A stretch of DNA of 64,000 bases, taken from the NCBI RefSeq assembly GCF_002884445.1, contig NZ_KZ614144.1:4446094-4510093 (forward strand). The letters run 5' to 3'. A program made the position numbers and the translations under genes. The notes beneath the pieces were generated by a model. It worked only from the letters and a program-made list of their open reading frames with translations, was not told the origin of the DNA and searched no databases. How positions within the stretch are numbered: position 1 is the stretch's first letter; every line of letters begins with the position of its first letter. This document shows positions 37,801 through 46,221 of this stretch, one piece after another. The stretch comes from Paenibacillus castaneae (GTDB lineage: Bacteria > Bacillota > Bacilli > Paenibacillales > Paenibacillaceae).

Positions 37801-39459
37801 TGCCACGTTCTTCAAATAAAGATCGAAGTTGGCGGCGGCTCCCGTCTCCTTGCTGCCCGGTTCATACGCCGATATATTCGATACGTTCAGCGAAATATAT
37901 TTGTCATCCTTATCGTATGTTTCGTCCGGAGTCATGCTGTACAGAAGCGTCGGCCGCAGCTCTCCTACAGGAGGAAGAAATACGAAATTCGCTTTCGAAG
38001 ATTCATAGATCGCCCGGATTTCGGACTCTTGCTCCTGGCCGGCCTCTTGAAGCTTGCTCTCCAGCTTCTTTTCGGTCTCGGGGCTGCTTACCGTCAACAA
38101 ATATTGTTTGGTCGTCGGCCAAGGCTTCCCATCAGCCTTCACCCTCCACTTCGCCGAGATGATCTCTCCAGGCGTGTACGGAATGACCTCTACGCCTTGC
38201 GCCGCTTTCTCGGGCGGGATATCCTTGCGGAAGTCCAGCGTTTGCGTGGAGCCCGTTTCATGTCCCGACTCATCCACAAACCTCAGCCCGTTCTCCAAAC
38301 TTAGCGTAGCCTTAATTTTGCTATGCTCCATATCGTACATAGCCATATTTTCGATCTCCGCGTTGATCTCGAAAATTCCGTTATTCACATAGCCGGTTTC
38401 CTCTTTGTTCGTCTCCAGCTTCAGCACCGGATCCAGGAACCGGACGTCGAACACTTTGTCCGGCTCCACGATCTCGCCCAAGCCGTATACAACTTCATAA
38501 GTATTGCTTGCCCCAGCCGCGATCGAATCCGGATTCCAATAGTAGGCGACCGCCGAATCGGCTGTCCCGTACGCATTCGTGTTTTGCGTAAAGTCCAGAT
38601 TTTCGTTCGGCTCGTAATTCCACTTTGTACTGGCCAGTCCGCTCCAATGGCCGACGATCATTTCGTCGACAATGTTGATGCCGCCTTCAAACATATTATT
38701 AAAGCCGTATGCCATCACATTTGTCGCCAGCGGATTGCTGGGATCCAGTCTGTCCCTCATGACCCAGTAAGCCGGCAGCTTATGCAGGTTATATGCTTGC
38801 TCGTCCGTCGCTTTGTCGTATCCCAGCGTCTCCGGCTCGTGAACGAGCCGCCTTTCTACCGTGAGCGGCTGCAAATAGTTCTGGCCGATCTGAAAAGCCG
38901 GACCGTCGTTGCCGCCGACAGAAGTGTCGAGCAGTACTCTTGCGCCGACCTCGACTGTCGATTTCGTCTTATTGTCGACCTGGTACGCAATGCGTGCATT
39001 GCCTGCGTTCTCCAGATCTTCATTCGGAAGCAGCATGATGATCTGGCTGATCCTTATTCCCTTAATCGTCCATACGGTAATTAAGCTTTCCGTCCCGTTA
39101 TTGTTCCGGACGACTGCCGGCTGCGACACTTCCGAGAACCAGTCGGGCGCCAGCTTGTACGGATTGCCGAAAATAAAGTCGGTTCCATCGATTCTGAATG
39201 TCGTAAAGGAGCTTTCCGGATTGTCGCCTTCGAAAATCAGATCGACGTTGCCGTCCTTTTTCCGAATCGGCTGGCCGTCTACCGTACGAATGCCGAATCT
39301 GCCGCTTGCATTATCGACTGTAACCTTTATATATTCGTTTTGGATCGAGGTCGTTTTCGGCGCGCCCACGATGCTGGCAATTGAATGCAAAGGCATGCTT
39401 GTCAGCAGCAGAATGGCAACCAGAAAAGCCGCGATTCCTCTTAAAGCCGTTCTGTTCAT
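31807..39459 (-). CDS. Giant exported S-layer homology (SLH) protein
   Basis: A 2,550-residue surface protein. A signal peptide occupies about residues 1-30 (AFLVAILLLTSMPLHSIAS). A long beta-rich region follows, with Ig-like and Big_2-like segments (around 1,950-2,060, KKLTLVVPNEIVTGGAPVAL). The C-terminus has three SLH domains: FKDTTKHWASDAINDLASRL, then FSDVSVNDWYYDALHTANQY, then FKDSAKASAWAKEGIAW, with TRAE/TREQ motifs. SLH domains bind pyruvylated secondary cell-wall polymer, so the protein is anchored on the outer wall. It is the third gene of an operon with a protease and an Ig-like giant. Ligand or adhesive function is unknown. Confidence 0.85.
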   Translation of the reverse strand: MNRTALRGIAAFLVAILLLTSMPLHSIASIVGAPKTTSIQNEYIKVTVDNASGRFGIRTVDGQPIRKKDGNVDLIFEGDNPESSFTTFRIDGTDFIFGNPYKLAPDWFSEVSQPAVVRNNNGTESLITVWTIKGIRISQIIMLLPNEDLENAGNARIAYQVDNKTKSTVEVGARVLLDTSVGGNDGPAFQIGQNYLQPLTVERRLVHEPETLGYDKATDEQAYNLHKLPAYWVMRDRLDPSNPLATNVMAYGFNNMFEGGINIVDEMIVGHWSGLASTKWNYEPNENLDFTQNTNAYGTADSAVAYYWNPDSIAAGASNTYEVVYGLGEIVEPDKVFDVRFLDPVLKLETNKEETGYVNNGIFEINAEIENMAMYDMEHSKIKATLSLENGLRFVDESGHETGSTQTLDFRKDIPPEKAAQGVEVIPYTPGEIISAKWRVKADGKPWPTTKQYLLTVSSPETEKKLESKLQEAGQEQESEIRAIYESSKANFVFLPPVGELRPTLLYSMTPDETYDKDDKYISLNVSNISAYEPGSKETGAAANFDLYLKNVASGERYKVPVSESVTTRPLGNGFSGDMRIVFRGGDKVDKNGRTIETVDGKGLPLGEYAVAVDFKDKSNPDIAEALSFETKETFHVTQNVEASVRKASVLAVYKSVLDLTQSGSSDREKFAEALPGTYSGLSDADFTARKAQDKAILSDAGKAIAKAAKAVTPELRLDRAIDAAAVPVYGVRAFQSEAEFEAFASKLKMQDERQEIVLEVRGNIVQSGTGANAQYTVRTDPEPAVINRSVAYRGKELSFPVGEFPLASRISANTKTPFLNTLFASGEGTLSVANSGFVFYKGEWTVDFYNGFEKTLGTGSKLSAEQQEWEKARNPEDNTLNGSLGWANGLIGDSLNPYRDLLVSYVYFNQHSLFATPSFSIQGFGLQLNDFVLRQDGVSFGGFVKMVIVDGEVKNVMFNEEGFVGIDASLKFELGKALGLLKKDNKDDIGGEINITQYKDPKKYDVQNYYGIKFNAKIEHVMAIQAELAFKQVADGRILPDVIAFGSDLPDPGVAVGPGAFITSLRGAIRELADTIAGGDGRIPLTLEAGIDMKFGVKPAVLSGAVDLTLKMTGIKVVGALSLGEDDEAIKLLTEALIQMQWVSPMFLSARATIDIGGWGIIVGKASLFIGENLEKHRTDFEGMISGRIQVPSSVPIVGGIGFGVHAGANNDKVWAGISVLFVTVGVTYYWGGGIEFGTDGNTEGKDALMYLLVQDPELGPRVMAIGSGIEVLATSWENEETEKQEITYRSIGDGVALIDDGSQNLGIGGIITSGGAKVHAIPMNKVTGDALIEVEYYDTKRPKLTLTRADGSAYDIVIGDITNKNAKAFEQIIKAAKEGDLKSDGTKVTKQEALASTDVRRIYIAVPESEAKTGSWTLTSDQQIRTKLMNLPVQPALTGAFIEQGSDKDKFTAKWTVKNATPGDTVSLYLSKDKVSDVPNPDQEIDPGLLIAKDIAIKAENIASDGTASGELAIDAAQVSGLGGADIRGLLPQGDYYLRAELKTETAFSVKSSAGTFRIIDPLAPSEVSAVSLKAAGNGQFEVAFPPVAHKSGQENAQYGYLITAKDDKGNLYEPFGEVMYTEEQLDSVLKDGEYRLNIGGWNLVGKPKMDDNGNIVRDERGSIVMEKVQDRYTGLETGKKYSVGIATVRIPTEEDGASPNMRFAETVYSESKLLPVPSKPVLSINGNAIHNNRYDLTVKETTQQIEVAANQQGVVVEAIVDDAVLGSVNLSGSGNSGKLVLRNFNTDGTYAVELRARNVNTGDYSVSMLYLTVDTTAPMIYLDAPDDGFRINGGKIAFKGTTNTDATVTVTNANTGAKLASIKPDAKGHFEQNVPVSSADKVMKIRIEAIDDAGNANSAVTEAINEDLKLPKKLTLVVPNEIVTGGAPVALKARVQYTDGSEEPVDSSKLVFSVEQGDSNVRLTDDGMLTGRREGSALIRVDYKAWEGLQLSSYDVVGITPSQGQLVPTSMGVIKAITAGTGKMGETRVIIQSSGHDGNMAGSELAYKVYVDGQKASIPLFDQDITSWKSLPSNGIIPAKDGNLIVVAKRTKDEPKLTVAASSSIRAYEYTEAPKGTSITVGGVVIALGKNVQVPLMLNGVLTEGILLADIEASNNAYKVAVKPVRDKLLEAIGNGHLTLSFPMKGAVDTLDFQLDAELVKRMQDKDVTLEIETDIGKYILSPNAIDLAGLSKQFPGINLKDIQLTIKVAKPAETYMKLAEQVEKKEGAKAIGELAEFSITANASGRTEEIRQLASFVRREIPLPDGVTERGVTTAVVIEPNGSARHVPTSLQVHEGRYYAQISSITNSVYVLISNSRTFKDTTKHWASDAINDLASRLIVSGDGNGNFKPSSDMTRAEVAAILVKALGLTTVKQERSLFSDVSVNDWYYDALHTANQYGLISGYGNERFGPKDKTTREQAMVIIAKAMMLAGLDSAPNESEMKHLLGSFKDSAKASAWAKEGIAWTVKSGVITGQKADLLAPKANMTRAEFAVAIRRLLQKAEFID

Positions 39460-39532
39460 GTAATTGCTCCTTTAGCTGCAGTCTTTCGTTCCCCGAAGGA
39501 ATTGCGGGCTTCGGACCATCAAACGCAGCGTA

Positions 39533-42500
39533 TTAATTGGATCTGCTTACGAGCAGCGTCGTATAAATTCGTTCCCGTTCCTGATTTCTGACGATAATCG
39601 TATACCAGCCGGCCTTCGGCAGCGTTACGGTGAAGCTGCCCGCCATCAGCTGCTCGTACGTCAGCTTCGTGGCGATATATTTCATCTCGCCTTCTCGAAC
39701 AAGTCCAGGGTAATAAAGCAGGTCGAATGTGCCTTCCTCGTTCTCCGCCTTGCTTGTGCCGTTGCCCACATTCATCAGCTTGTAGTTTTGGACGTTGAAG
39801 GTAACCGTCGTGCTATTCACGATCGCCGTCTCCGACGCCGCTTCGGAGAGCGGAACGCCGTTGGCTGTAATGAACATTCCGTCTGCAGGCGTAATATAGA
39901 CGAGCTGTGTCGCGAAGCTTTCGTTCCCGACCTGGTCGCTGGCGATATACTTCACGGTATGTTTGCCTTCGCGCGTTAAATCGAGTTGACGATCCGTATA
40001 GCGGCCGTTCTCCAGCACCTGCTCCACGATTCTCACGGTAATGTCCTCTGCTGCGGACAAATTGTCCGACACCTGGTAACCGCCCAGGTCGGCTGCAAAA
40101 TTAAAGTTCGCCTTGTTCTGCAGGACCGATACCGCCGCCTTATTGAGCTTAATCTCAGGAGGCGTGTTATCCAGACCGTCAATGACAAAGGATTGGGTGG
40201 AACGGTTGCCAAGCCTGTCCATCAACACCAGGGAAGCCCGCACATTGGCGTCGTAATCGCCCTTGAAAGAGCCAGCCGGCTTGCCGCCGATCGTTACGGT
40301 ATTCTCAGGAATGGCCGAAGGCTCCAGCTCGAAGTTGACCCTCATTTTGCCTTTCGAATATACTTTGCCGCCAATCGTGACAAGACTGTCGTTCGACAGG
40401 GTGTTGCCCGCCGAATCTATGCGTTTCATCACAATACGCTTCACTTTCGGCAGATTGCCTGCAAGCGTTGTAATCGGATTGGACTCCACCTTCGTGCTGT
40501 TGCCCGCGGCGTCCACAATCGTGAAGAAGGCTTTGCCGTTGTTTCTCATAATGATGGAAGACTGTGTTCCGCCTGCGGTGTTGCCGGAAACCCAATAATT
40601 CTGAGACGTTCCGGTTTTCGGTCTCACTTCAGCCACGACAAGGTTGGACGCGACCACATTGTCCGACGTCGGCACGGCATAATGTTTCAGCTCGCCTTGC
40701 GCATCATAGCCGTCCCCGGAGCTGTTCACGACGACCAAATGCCCTTCGAACCGTATCAGCGCGCTCATATCGCTATGATTATAGCGGAGCACCACATCGG
40801 CGTCCGGCGGCGTATTGACGATATTCTCCACATGGGCATCAATCGTGCCGGTAAAACCGACCGCATCCTCGTACTCGAAGGTAAAATCTCCATTCTCTGT
40901 AAAGGTCTTGGAAGATTTCGATAGATTAGTAATGCGGATTGGCTTGCTCGATTGCAGGCTGGCGACGACGGTTCCCGAAGTTTTCGCGATCGTAGAATAC
41001 TTGACGGAAACGATAGGCTCCTTGTCGTCAAAGTTGGATACGACGATAAATACGTTAGCTGATTGGCCGCCGTCTTGAACGGTAAAGGAGTAGCTGCCGT
41101 TCCGGTACACCCGGTACCGCTTGCCGTTCTCCACCGTCTCCGGCATCTCGGGGTTGGCATTGGTAGCCGTGATCGTCTTGCCGTCAGACTGATCGAACAA
41201 GATGTCCAGCCCACTGTTCTGACCGCCATCCGCCATTCTCGCGCCGCCTCTGACCGGTTCGATCTGATTGAGCGACGCAAGCGCGTATGCCGGCGCATGC
41301 TGAATCACCACGCTCGGCGAATAAATCTCGCTGATGTTGTTGTAGTACCCCTTGAATTTCACCTGGATGGTATCCTTCAGTTTGTCTGCGTCATTGGTAT
41401 CGACCGGCACTCCCACATAGTTGGTGTATGGACGCCATGTGCTCCAATTGTCGCCTCCGTTCGAGGATACCGAGTAGTAGTAGCCTTCCTGGGACGGCAC
41501 GTCGACCTCCAGCTTCAGAATGGCGGTATAACCGTCAGCTGCATTGCCTGATGTATGGATCAGATCGGCGCTGCCGACAGGCGGGTCCTGACTGAGCAGG
41601 AACGTCGCGAACAGGCTGTTTGTCTTGTATACTTTTCCATTTCCAAGGCTGTCCTTGGCATAGACGTACAGACGGTAATTGCCGTTCTCGTCCTTGTTTT
41701 TAACGGAAAGCGTGATCTCGCCACTCGCGGGTGCTTGCCGCCAGCCTTCGGAGTCCTCATCCGGAGCTTGTTCGGCTTGTCCTTCCGTTACTTTGGTCCA
41801 CTGATATTGAATGTTCTCTTTGGCCACTCCGACAAAATCGACGAGCGAATCCTCCACGGCGATCATGACGCTCTGCACGACCATCGGGTACAAATATCCC
41901 TGGCTGCTGAAGGTGACCGTCGGCGGCAGATGATCGAATTTGTATTCCTTATAGTAATAGTAGTAACGGTTCATATTTTTCTGCTTTACTTTGATATGCG
42001 CATAGACCGTTCCGCTCCTCGTCTGATCGGCCGATAGCTTATACCGAAGAGCTTCTTCACCGTTCAATTTCGTTTGTTCTGGCACTTGCTCGAACGGAGC
42101 CCAGCCTTCCTCCGGCCTCGCCGAGGAATCCGTATATTGGAATTCGATCTTATCGATCGGAACACCGGCAATCGTAAATTCGGGCCCCTTATTGATCGCG
42201 TAACCGTCCCCGGGATAGCTTTGGAACTTAGTGAAAATGACGATGACATCCACCTCGATCAGCTTGGCGTTCGTTGCGTTGCCGGCGATGTCCGTCGCCT
42301 TGGCATACAGCTCGTATTTGCCGCCCTTGTCGAATACTGGATTGTTCACCGTGGACACGCTGGCTTTGCCTTGCTCGTCAAGCGGGATTTCGAGCCATGC
42401 AGCCGCGTTCGGCTGCTCGCCCTTCTTGACGAATTGATATTGGATTTTCCCGTCCTTAATGGACGAAGTCGGATCGTAGGCTGTGATCGTTATCTTGACG

Positions 42501-44701
42501 TTGTCGGTCATATTGTCGACGACGTCTCCTGCCGCGAGGACAGGCGCGTCATTGTCGAGCTTAAGCACGGCCTGATGATACGACCAATTGGAATCATCCT
42601 TGCTGAAGTCGGTCAGCGGCCATTGCTGCAGCTTATCGTATTCGCCCAGACCAGGCATAATATTTTGCCTGAAATTCGTCTCGATCTCCACCGGCGTTGC
42701 GTCCGGGTGCTGCGTCAGATAGTCGGCCCTCTGAGCGCTGCCCTTCTCATACTGCATGAGCTGTCTGGCCGAGTCCCAGGTCATGTCGGCCGTCCAGGTG
42801 TGCAGGTACCAGGTCTCGCTCTTCCCTGCTGCTTCCGGCGGAAGAGCAATCGTGGCGCCGTTCTCGGCTACGCCCAGTACGACATCCTCAAAGCCGGAAG
42901 CGTACAGATCCTCCGACGGCTGTTTCTGCGTCAGTGAATACCGCTTGACGGCTGCGTAATTGTCGTTCTTGCCGGAGAAAGGATCTTCAGGAGATTTGCT
43001 GAACCAATAATAGACCAGACCGGAGCCCGCGCCAGGCCGGAACAGCCCTTTGCTCGGCTGCCCGTTCAGATCCGGATCATATGCGTTAATCGCAATGGTA
43101 CCGTTCTTCACATGCTGGCCTGCTGGAACCTCGACTCCGCGCTCGTTCTTATATACGTAATTGACTTCAGGCGCCGTGTTGTCGATAGACAAGCCTGCCC
43201 AGGCGATGGACTTGACCGCCTCGGTCAAATAATTGTGCGCGTAATCCCATAGCGCCTTGCCGTCACCCGGATCGCTTGCGTGCTCCAGCGCCGATGTATT
43301 CAGCAAAGCGGTCTCGACCCCTGTACCTCCCGGCACGGTCGCTTGAAAGGTCCAAGTGTCCGTATTGGAACCGCTCACATAAGACGCTGTCATTCCGTTG
43401 CTGAAGGTCAACCGAGTATCCTCGGTCGGTGATTTGGAACTGATCAGCTTCTTGCTCACATTGACGTTGAAGGTGACCGTATTGCCTTTGCTCAAGACGA
43501 GTCCGGTCAAAATATTCGGCTGTACGCCATTCTTCACCGCGGAATATTTCGGCGGACGCGCGTCGATAAACGTCCGGTAAGTACCCGTGGGGCTGCTGTT
43601 GTCCGCGAAAGGCGACGTTCCGATGCTGCCGGCGATCTGCAAGGGATTCCCCGCACCGTCAATAAACCCCGCATCATTGATGCGCTGCAGCAGCGTCGGG
43701 CGATCCGGGTCGGAGGGCGCCGTCAGACGCAGCGGATCGAGCGGCACGTTGCCCGTGGTGTCGTTAGTGGACGTCGTAAATTTCAAATTAAATGTCGAAC
43801 GGGAATGGCTCGTCAGATTCAACGATCCCAAAGCAAAACCGTAAAACTCGGCATCGGCGCTAACCAAATAATAGGTAGACGGATCGTAGCCGTCCCCGCC
43901 GGGGTTGGTGAACAATTCCGTCCTCATGAAGCTGTACTTCCCGTCGATCCGATCGGACGCATCGATAGCTGTCGAAGGAAATACCGGTTCATTGAAGTTC
44001 AGCGCCATGTTCATCATATTGCCCTGCTTCAGGAACAGCTCGTTTTTCATGACCGCAGGCTCATCATTGAAGCGGACAGCTCCGTCCGACGTGAACGTGT
44101 TGCCTTGATAGACGGGAGCGTCGATATCCGCAAAGTAGAGTTGAATGTTACCCAAATCGCCGGGGAATATGGCGTGATCGATCTTGATTGTAATCGTATC
44201 CGTCGCTCCGAATCCGATCCAGCCCGAGTTGGCTGAGTCCCCGGAGCCAATCACGGCGTTATACTTCGATGTTCCGCTTAAGGAAATATCGATGGAAGAA
44301 ATTCCTCCATCTAATTTTCCGGTCTTCAGCATAAGCCTTGCCGTTCCGCCTTGTGCAAGTCTTTTGAGCTCTGGGTTTTGACTGATATTGATTGTTCCGG
44401 TAAACAGGTTTTTGCCAAACAATTTGAACCTCATGCTGTCAAGTGTATATTCAACATCCGTGGCATCAACCGTCGTTCCGGCTGCGCGACTTTTGAACAT
44501 GCCAAAATTGTTGGCTTCGGATTTGGAAAAGTTGTTGTTCCAGCTCGTCATATCCCCGCGGTTGACAATTTTCCCGCCTCGAGGCACGTACACATCTGTG
44601 TAATAAGTCGCTGCCGCACGGACGACCGGTGTCGATATCCATCCGGTAAGCTGAAGCAGCATCGCGCAAACCGTAATTGCCGCAATGATTTTTCTGTTCA
44701 C
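39533..44701 (-). CDS. Giant exported protein with Ig-like domains
   Basis: A 1,722-residue secreted protein. The start GTG 44701 is seven bases after AGGAGG and overlaps the protease stop codon (GTGA), which indicates translational coupling; a longer frame from 44752 lies inside the protease gene. A signal peptide ends near AAATYYTD. Several repeated Ig-like units follow, with the pattern AYDPxS...KYELYAKATDIAGN and similar (DAAGNSTKVES, SDQVGNESF). These domains usually act as spacers or binding modules of surface proteins. No enzyme or anchor motif is seen. It is probably held at the surface together with the SLH protein encoded next. Confidence 0.75.
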   Translation of the reverse strand: MNRKIIAAITVCAMLLQLTGWISTPVVRAAATYYTDVYVPRGGKIVNRGDMTSWNNNFSKSEANNFGMFKSRAAGTTVDATDVEYTLDSMRFKLFGKNLFTGTINISQNPELKRLAQGGTARLMLKTGKLDGGISSIDISLSGTSKYNAVIGSGDSANSGWIGFGATDTITIKIDHAIFPGDLGNIQLYFADIDAPVYQGNTFTSDGAVRFNDEPAVMKNELFLKQGNMMNMALNFNEPVFPSTAIDASDRIDGKYSFMRTELFTNPGGDGYDPSTYYLVSADAEFYGFALGSLNLTSHSRSTFNLKFTTSTNDTTGNVPLDPLRLTAPSDPDRPTLLQRINDAGFIDGAGNPLQIAGSIGTSPFADNSSPTGTYRTFIDARPPKYSAVKNGVQPNILTGLVLSKGNTVTFNVNVSKKLISSKSPTEDTRLTFSNGMTASYVSGSNTDTWTFQATVPGGTGVETALLNTSALEHASDPGDGKALWDYAHNYLTEAVKSIAWAGLSIDNTAPEVNYVYKNERGVEVPAGQHVKNGTIAINAYDPDLNGQPSKGLFRPGAGSGLVYYWFSKSPEDPFSGKNDNYAAVKRYSLTQKQPSEDLYASGFEDVVLGVAENGATIALPPEAAGKSETWYLHTWTADMTWDSARQLMQYEKGSAQRADYLTQHPDATPVEIETNFRQNIMPGLGEYDKLQQWPLTDFSKDDSNWSYHQAVLKLDNDAPVLAAGDVVDNMTDNVKITITAYDPTSSIKDGKIQYQFVKKGEQPNAAAWLEIPLDEQGKASVSTVNNPVFDKGGKYELYAKATDIAGNATNAKLIEVDVIVIFTKFQSYPGDGYAINKGPEFTIAGVPIDKIEFQYTDSSARPEEGWAPFEQVPEQTKLNGEEALRYKLSADQTRSGTVYAHIKVKQKNMNRYYYYYKEYKFDHLPPTVTFSSQGYLYPMVVQSVMIAVEDSLVDFVGVAKENIQYQWTKVTEGQAEQAPDEDSEGWRQAPASGEITLSVKNKDENGNYRLYVYAKDSLGNGKVYKTNSLFATFLLSQDPPVGSADLIHTSGNAADGYTAILKLEVDVPSQEGYYYSVSSNGGDNWSTWRPYTNYVGVPVDTNDADKLKDTIQVKFKGYYNNISEIYSPSVVIQHAPAYALASLNQIEPVRGGARMADGGQNSGLDILFDQSDGKTITATNANPEMPETVENGKRYRVYRNGSYSFTVQDGGQSANVFIVVSNFDDKEPIVSVKYSTIAKTSGTVVASLQSSKPIRITNLSKSSKTFTENGDFTFEYEDAVGFTGTIDAHVENIVNTPPDADVVLRYNHSDMSALIRFEGHLVVVNSSGDGYDAQGELKHYAVPTSDNVVASNLVVAEVRPKTGTSQNYWVSGNTAGGTQSSIIMRNNGKAFFTIVDAAGNSTKVESNPITTLAGNLPKVKRIVMKRIDSAGNTLSNDSLVTIGGKVYSKGKMRVNFELEPSAIPENTVTIGGKPAGSFKGDYDANVRASLVLMDRLGNRSTQSFVIDGLDNTPPEIKLNKAAVSVLQNKANFNFAADLGGYQVSDNLSAAEDITVRIVEQVLENGRYTDRQLDLTREGKHTVKYIASDQVGNESFATQLVYITPADGMFITANGVPLSEAASETAIVNSTTVTFNVQNYKLMNVGNGTSKAENEEGTFDLLYYPGLVREGEMKYIATKLTYEQLMAGSFTVTLPKAGWYTIIVRNQERERIYTTLLVSRSN

Positions 44702-45381
44702 TTGCCTTCCTCCTTCAGCAGATTTCTGCGAATGTCTGAAGCCGATACGCATAGATGAATATTGTCCATCGTCCGGAAGGAGCCGGAGATCAGTCCGGCT
44801 ACTTTGCCGTATTGATCGAGCAGCGGCCCTCCCGACATCCCGCTCGCCACTTGGGCTGAAGTGAGCAGCCTGTTCACGCCGTTCACCTTGGCAGCGGGGG
44901 CGTTCACTATGCCTTCGGTAATGATCTTGGTTCCTTTGAGCGGATAGCCCATCGCGAACGTGCGCTGTCCGTGGCGAGCTTCGTCAGACGCCATTTCCAG
45001 ACCTTTTCTTCCGCCGGACTGAATGGACAACACGGCAACGTCAAGGTCCTGATCGCCCGCCGTCACCGTTATGCCTCGAACGGTCTTGCCATCATCGAAC
45101 ACAGCTTCATACGAAGCACCGTCCGCAATGACATGATAAGCGGTCAGCGCCTTGCCTCCCCGAATCAAGAATCCAGTTCCCACCGTCTTCAGCGTCCCGT
45201 CTTCCTTATAAACCTTCAAATAAAACACAGAATCCGCATCCGCTTGATAGATTTGTTCCGCGGTCAATTCAGGCAATGCCGAGGCTTCGGTGCCAGTAAT
45301 CGGTCTTCCCGTTGCGGCAATAACCGCCGCCAACGTTAGAAGCATGCAGACTCTGAACAGCATCGTTCTCGCTTTTCTCAA
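44698..45381 (-). CDS. Exported trypsin-like serine protease (HtrA-type, no PDZ)
   Basis: A 227-residue protein from TTG 45381, seven bases after GGGGAGG. A signal peptide occupies about 1-35. The trypsin-like domain has the full triad: H83 in TAYHVI, D114 in DLDVAVL, S183 in SGMSGGPLL. There is no PDZ domain, unlike HtrA/DegP. The stop overlaps the start of the Ig-like giant, so protease and giant are made together. The protease may process or quality-control the two giant surface proteins; this is inferred from operon structure only. Confidence 0.85.
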   Translation of the reverse strand: MRKARTMLFRVCMLLTLAAVIAATGRPITGTEASALPELTAEQIYQADADSVFYLKVYKEDGTLKTVGTGFLIRGGKALTAYHVIADGASYEAVFDDGKTVRGITVTAGDQDLDVAVLSIQSGGRKGLEMASDEARHGQRTFAMGYPLKGTKIITEGIVNAPAAKVNGVNRLLTSAQVASGMSGGPLLDQYGKVAGLISGSFRTMDNIHLCVSASDIRRNLLKEEGK

Positions 45382-45395
45382 ATCAACGCCTCCCC

Positions 45396-45413
45396 TGATT
45401 TGCCTCTGAAGCT
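45396..45413 (-). promoter_or_regulatory. Leader element shared with the propeller gene
   Basis: Matches 950-967 at 15 of 18 bases and lies 15-32 bases upstream of the TTG start of the protease gene. Confidence 0.35.
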
Positions 45414-45479
45414 GTGTGGTGTCACGTTATCTCCTCTCTCTATCTCGAAATATCTTACATGAAGACAAAGTATGACAAA

Positions 45480-45515
45480 ATTCTACAACACCGCTATAAA
45501 CAAAAAATAAACAAG
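45480..45515 (-). promoter_or_regulatory. Promoter with 20-bp direct-repeat motif, second copy
   Basis: 45496-45515 is identical to 1049-1068 (ATAAACAAAAAATAAACAAG). On the minus strand TTGTTT is followed after 12 bases by TAGAAT (45480-45485), the same layout as at the first copy. It probably drives the protease/Ig/SLH operon. Confidence 0.55.
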
Positions 45516-45557
45516 CGCGAATCCGCCTCTCGCAGACCCACGCATGTTTATTTTTTC

Positions 45558-45701
45558 TCATAAGAAAAACCTCGGAATCCCATGGACCCCTCGGCTCTCC
45601 TCTGTCCGGCGCCAGCGCGTCATATTCCTGACATACTCTTTCATTCGGGAATCGGGCTTCGTGCCCAGCTCCTGCTGCAGCAGCTTCTCCAAACTGATCA
45701 T
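45558..45701 (-). CDS. Possible 47-residue ORF or gene remnant
   Basis: ATG 45701 to TGA 45558 encodes a charged, protein-like sequence (MISLEKLLQQELGTKPDSRM, then KEYVRNMTRWRRTEESRG). The frame extends upstream to a TAA near 45755 without a better start, and no ribosome-binding site is seen. It may be the C-terminal remnant of a lost gene. Confidence 0.25.
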   Translation of the reverse strand: MISLEKLLQQELGTKPDSRMKEYVRNMTRWRRTEESRGVHGIPRFFL

Positions 45702-45816
45702 AAGGAGATTCGAAATTTCATGTCCATAAAAATAACATTGATCGCATTAGTGCACTTACTGACCACTTGCCCTCACAAATAGGTCCCAGTGTAATAAACA
45801 TTTTAGAAAATAAAAA

Positions 45817-45836
45817 GCCACCCTTTTGAAAGTGGC
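45817..45836 (-). terminator. Terminator of the Pro-rich protein gene
   Basis: GCCAC (45817-45821) pairs with GTGGC (45832-45836), followed on the minus strand by TTTTTATTTT. It lies 60 bases after the stop codon at 45898. Confidence 0.75.
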
Positions 45837-45897
45837 ATTAGAATAAATGGCGTTCCATTTTTTAATTTCATGCACCAAGAAATTCAAATTAATCTTA

Positions 45898-46215
45898 CTA
45901 ACATGTAAATGAACTAATTTGTCTTAAGTCAATCCCAAAAAATCTCCATGTTCCACCGAAAAACCTAAAGCCTGAAACCGAATTACGGCCGACAAAGGTT
46001 GGAAAAAACCAAAAGCGGTCTCCGTTGTTTAGCCATACGAAAGTATTTCGAAACAAACATCCAGATATCGCTCGCGGATCAACTGCAAATGGCATCACTT
46101 GTGGTTCAAATGCTGGGGGCGGAGAAGTTGGCATTTGCTGTCCCATTTGCCCTTGGGGTGTAGGCATAAACGGTCCAGATGGACCAGGCGGGCCAGGTGG
46201 TGGCATAAATCCCAT
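45898..46215 (-). CDS. Small Pro/Gly-rich protein with aromatic C-terminus
   Basis: A 105-residue protein from ATG 46215, ten bases after AGGAG; TTG 46221 is too close to that site. The first 45 residues are Pro/Gly/Met-rich (FMPPPGPPGPSGPF, then PTSPPPAFEP). The second half is aromatic and contains two cysteines (CLFRNTFVWLNNGDRFWFFP). Such proteins occur in spore-forming Bacillales and are often spore- or coat-associated; no direct evidence for that is visible here. It is a single gene with its own terminator. Confidence 0.6.
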   Translation of the reverse strand: MGFMPPPGPPGPSGPFMPTPQGQMGQQMPTSPPPAFEPQVMPFAVDPRAISGCLFRNTFVWLNNGDRFWFFPTFVGRNSVSGFRFFGGTWRFFGIDLRQISSFTC

Positions 46216-46221
46216 GAACAA

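Larger units (their letters stand above)
45382..45897. other. Promoter region of the exported operon plus small remnants
   Basis: Contains the operon leader and the 20-bp motif (45480-45515) on the minus strand, a possible small ORF (45558-45701) and the terminator of the Pro-rich gene (45817-45836). Nothing else is recognised. Confidence 0.5.

Noticed and set aside
32353..38392. Many long plus-strand ORFs opposite the SLH and Ig-like genes
   Set aside because: They are antisense shadows produced by GC-rich codon use of the real genes, without ribosome-binding sites or domains.
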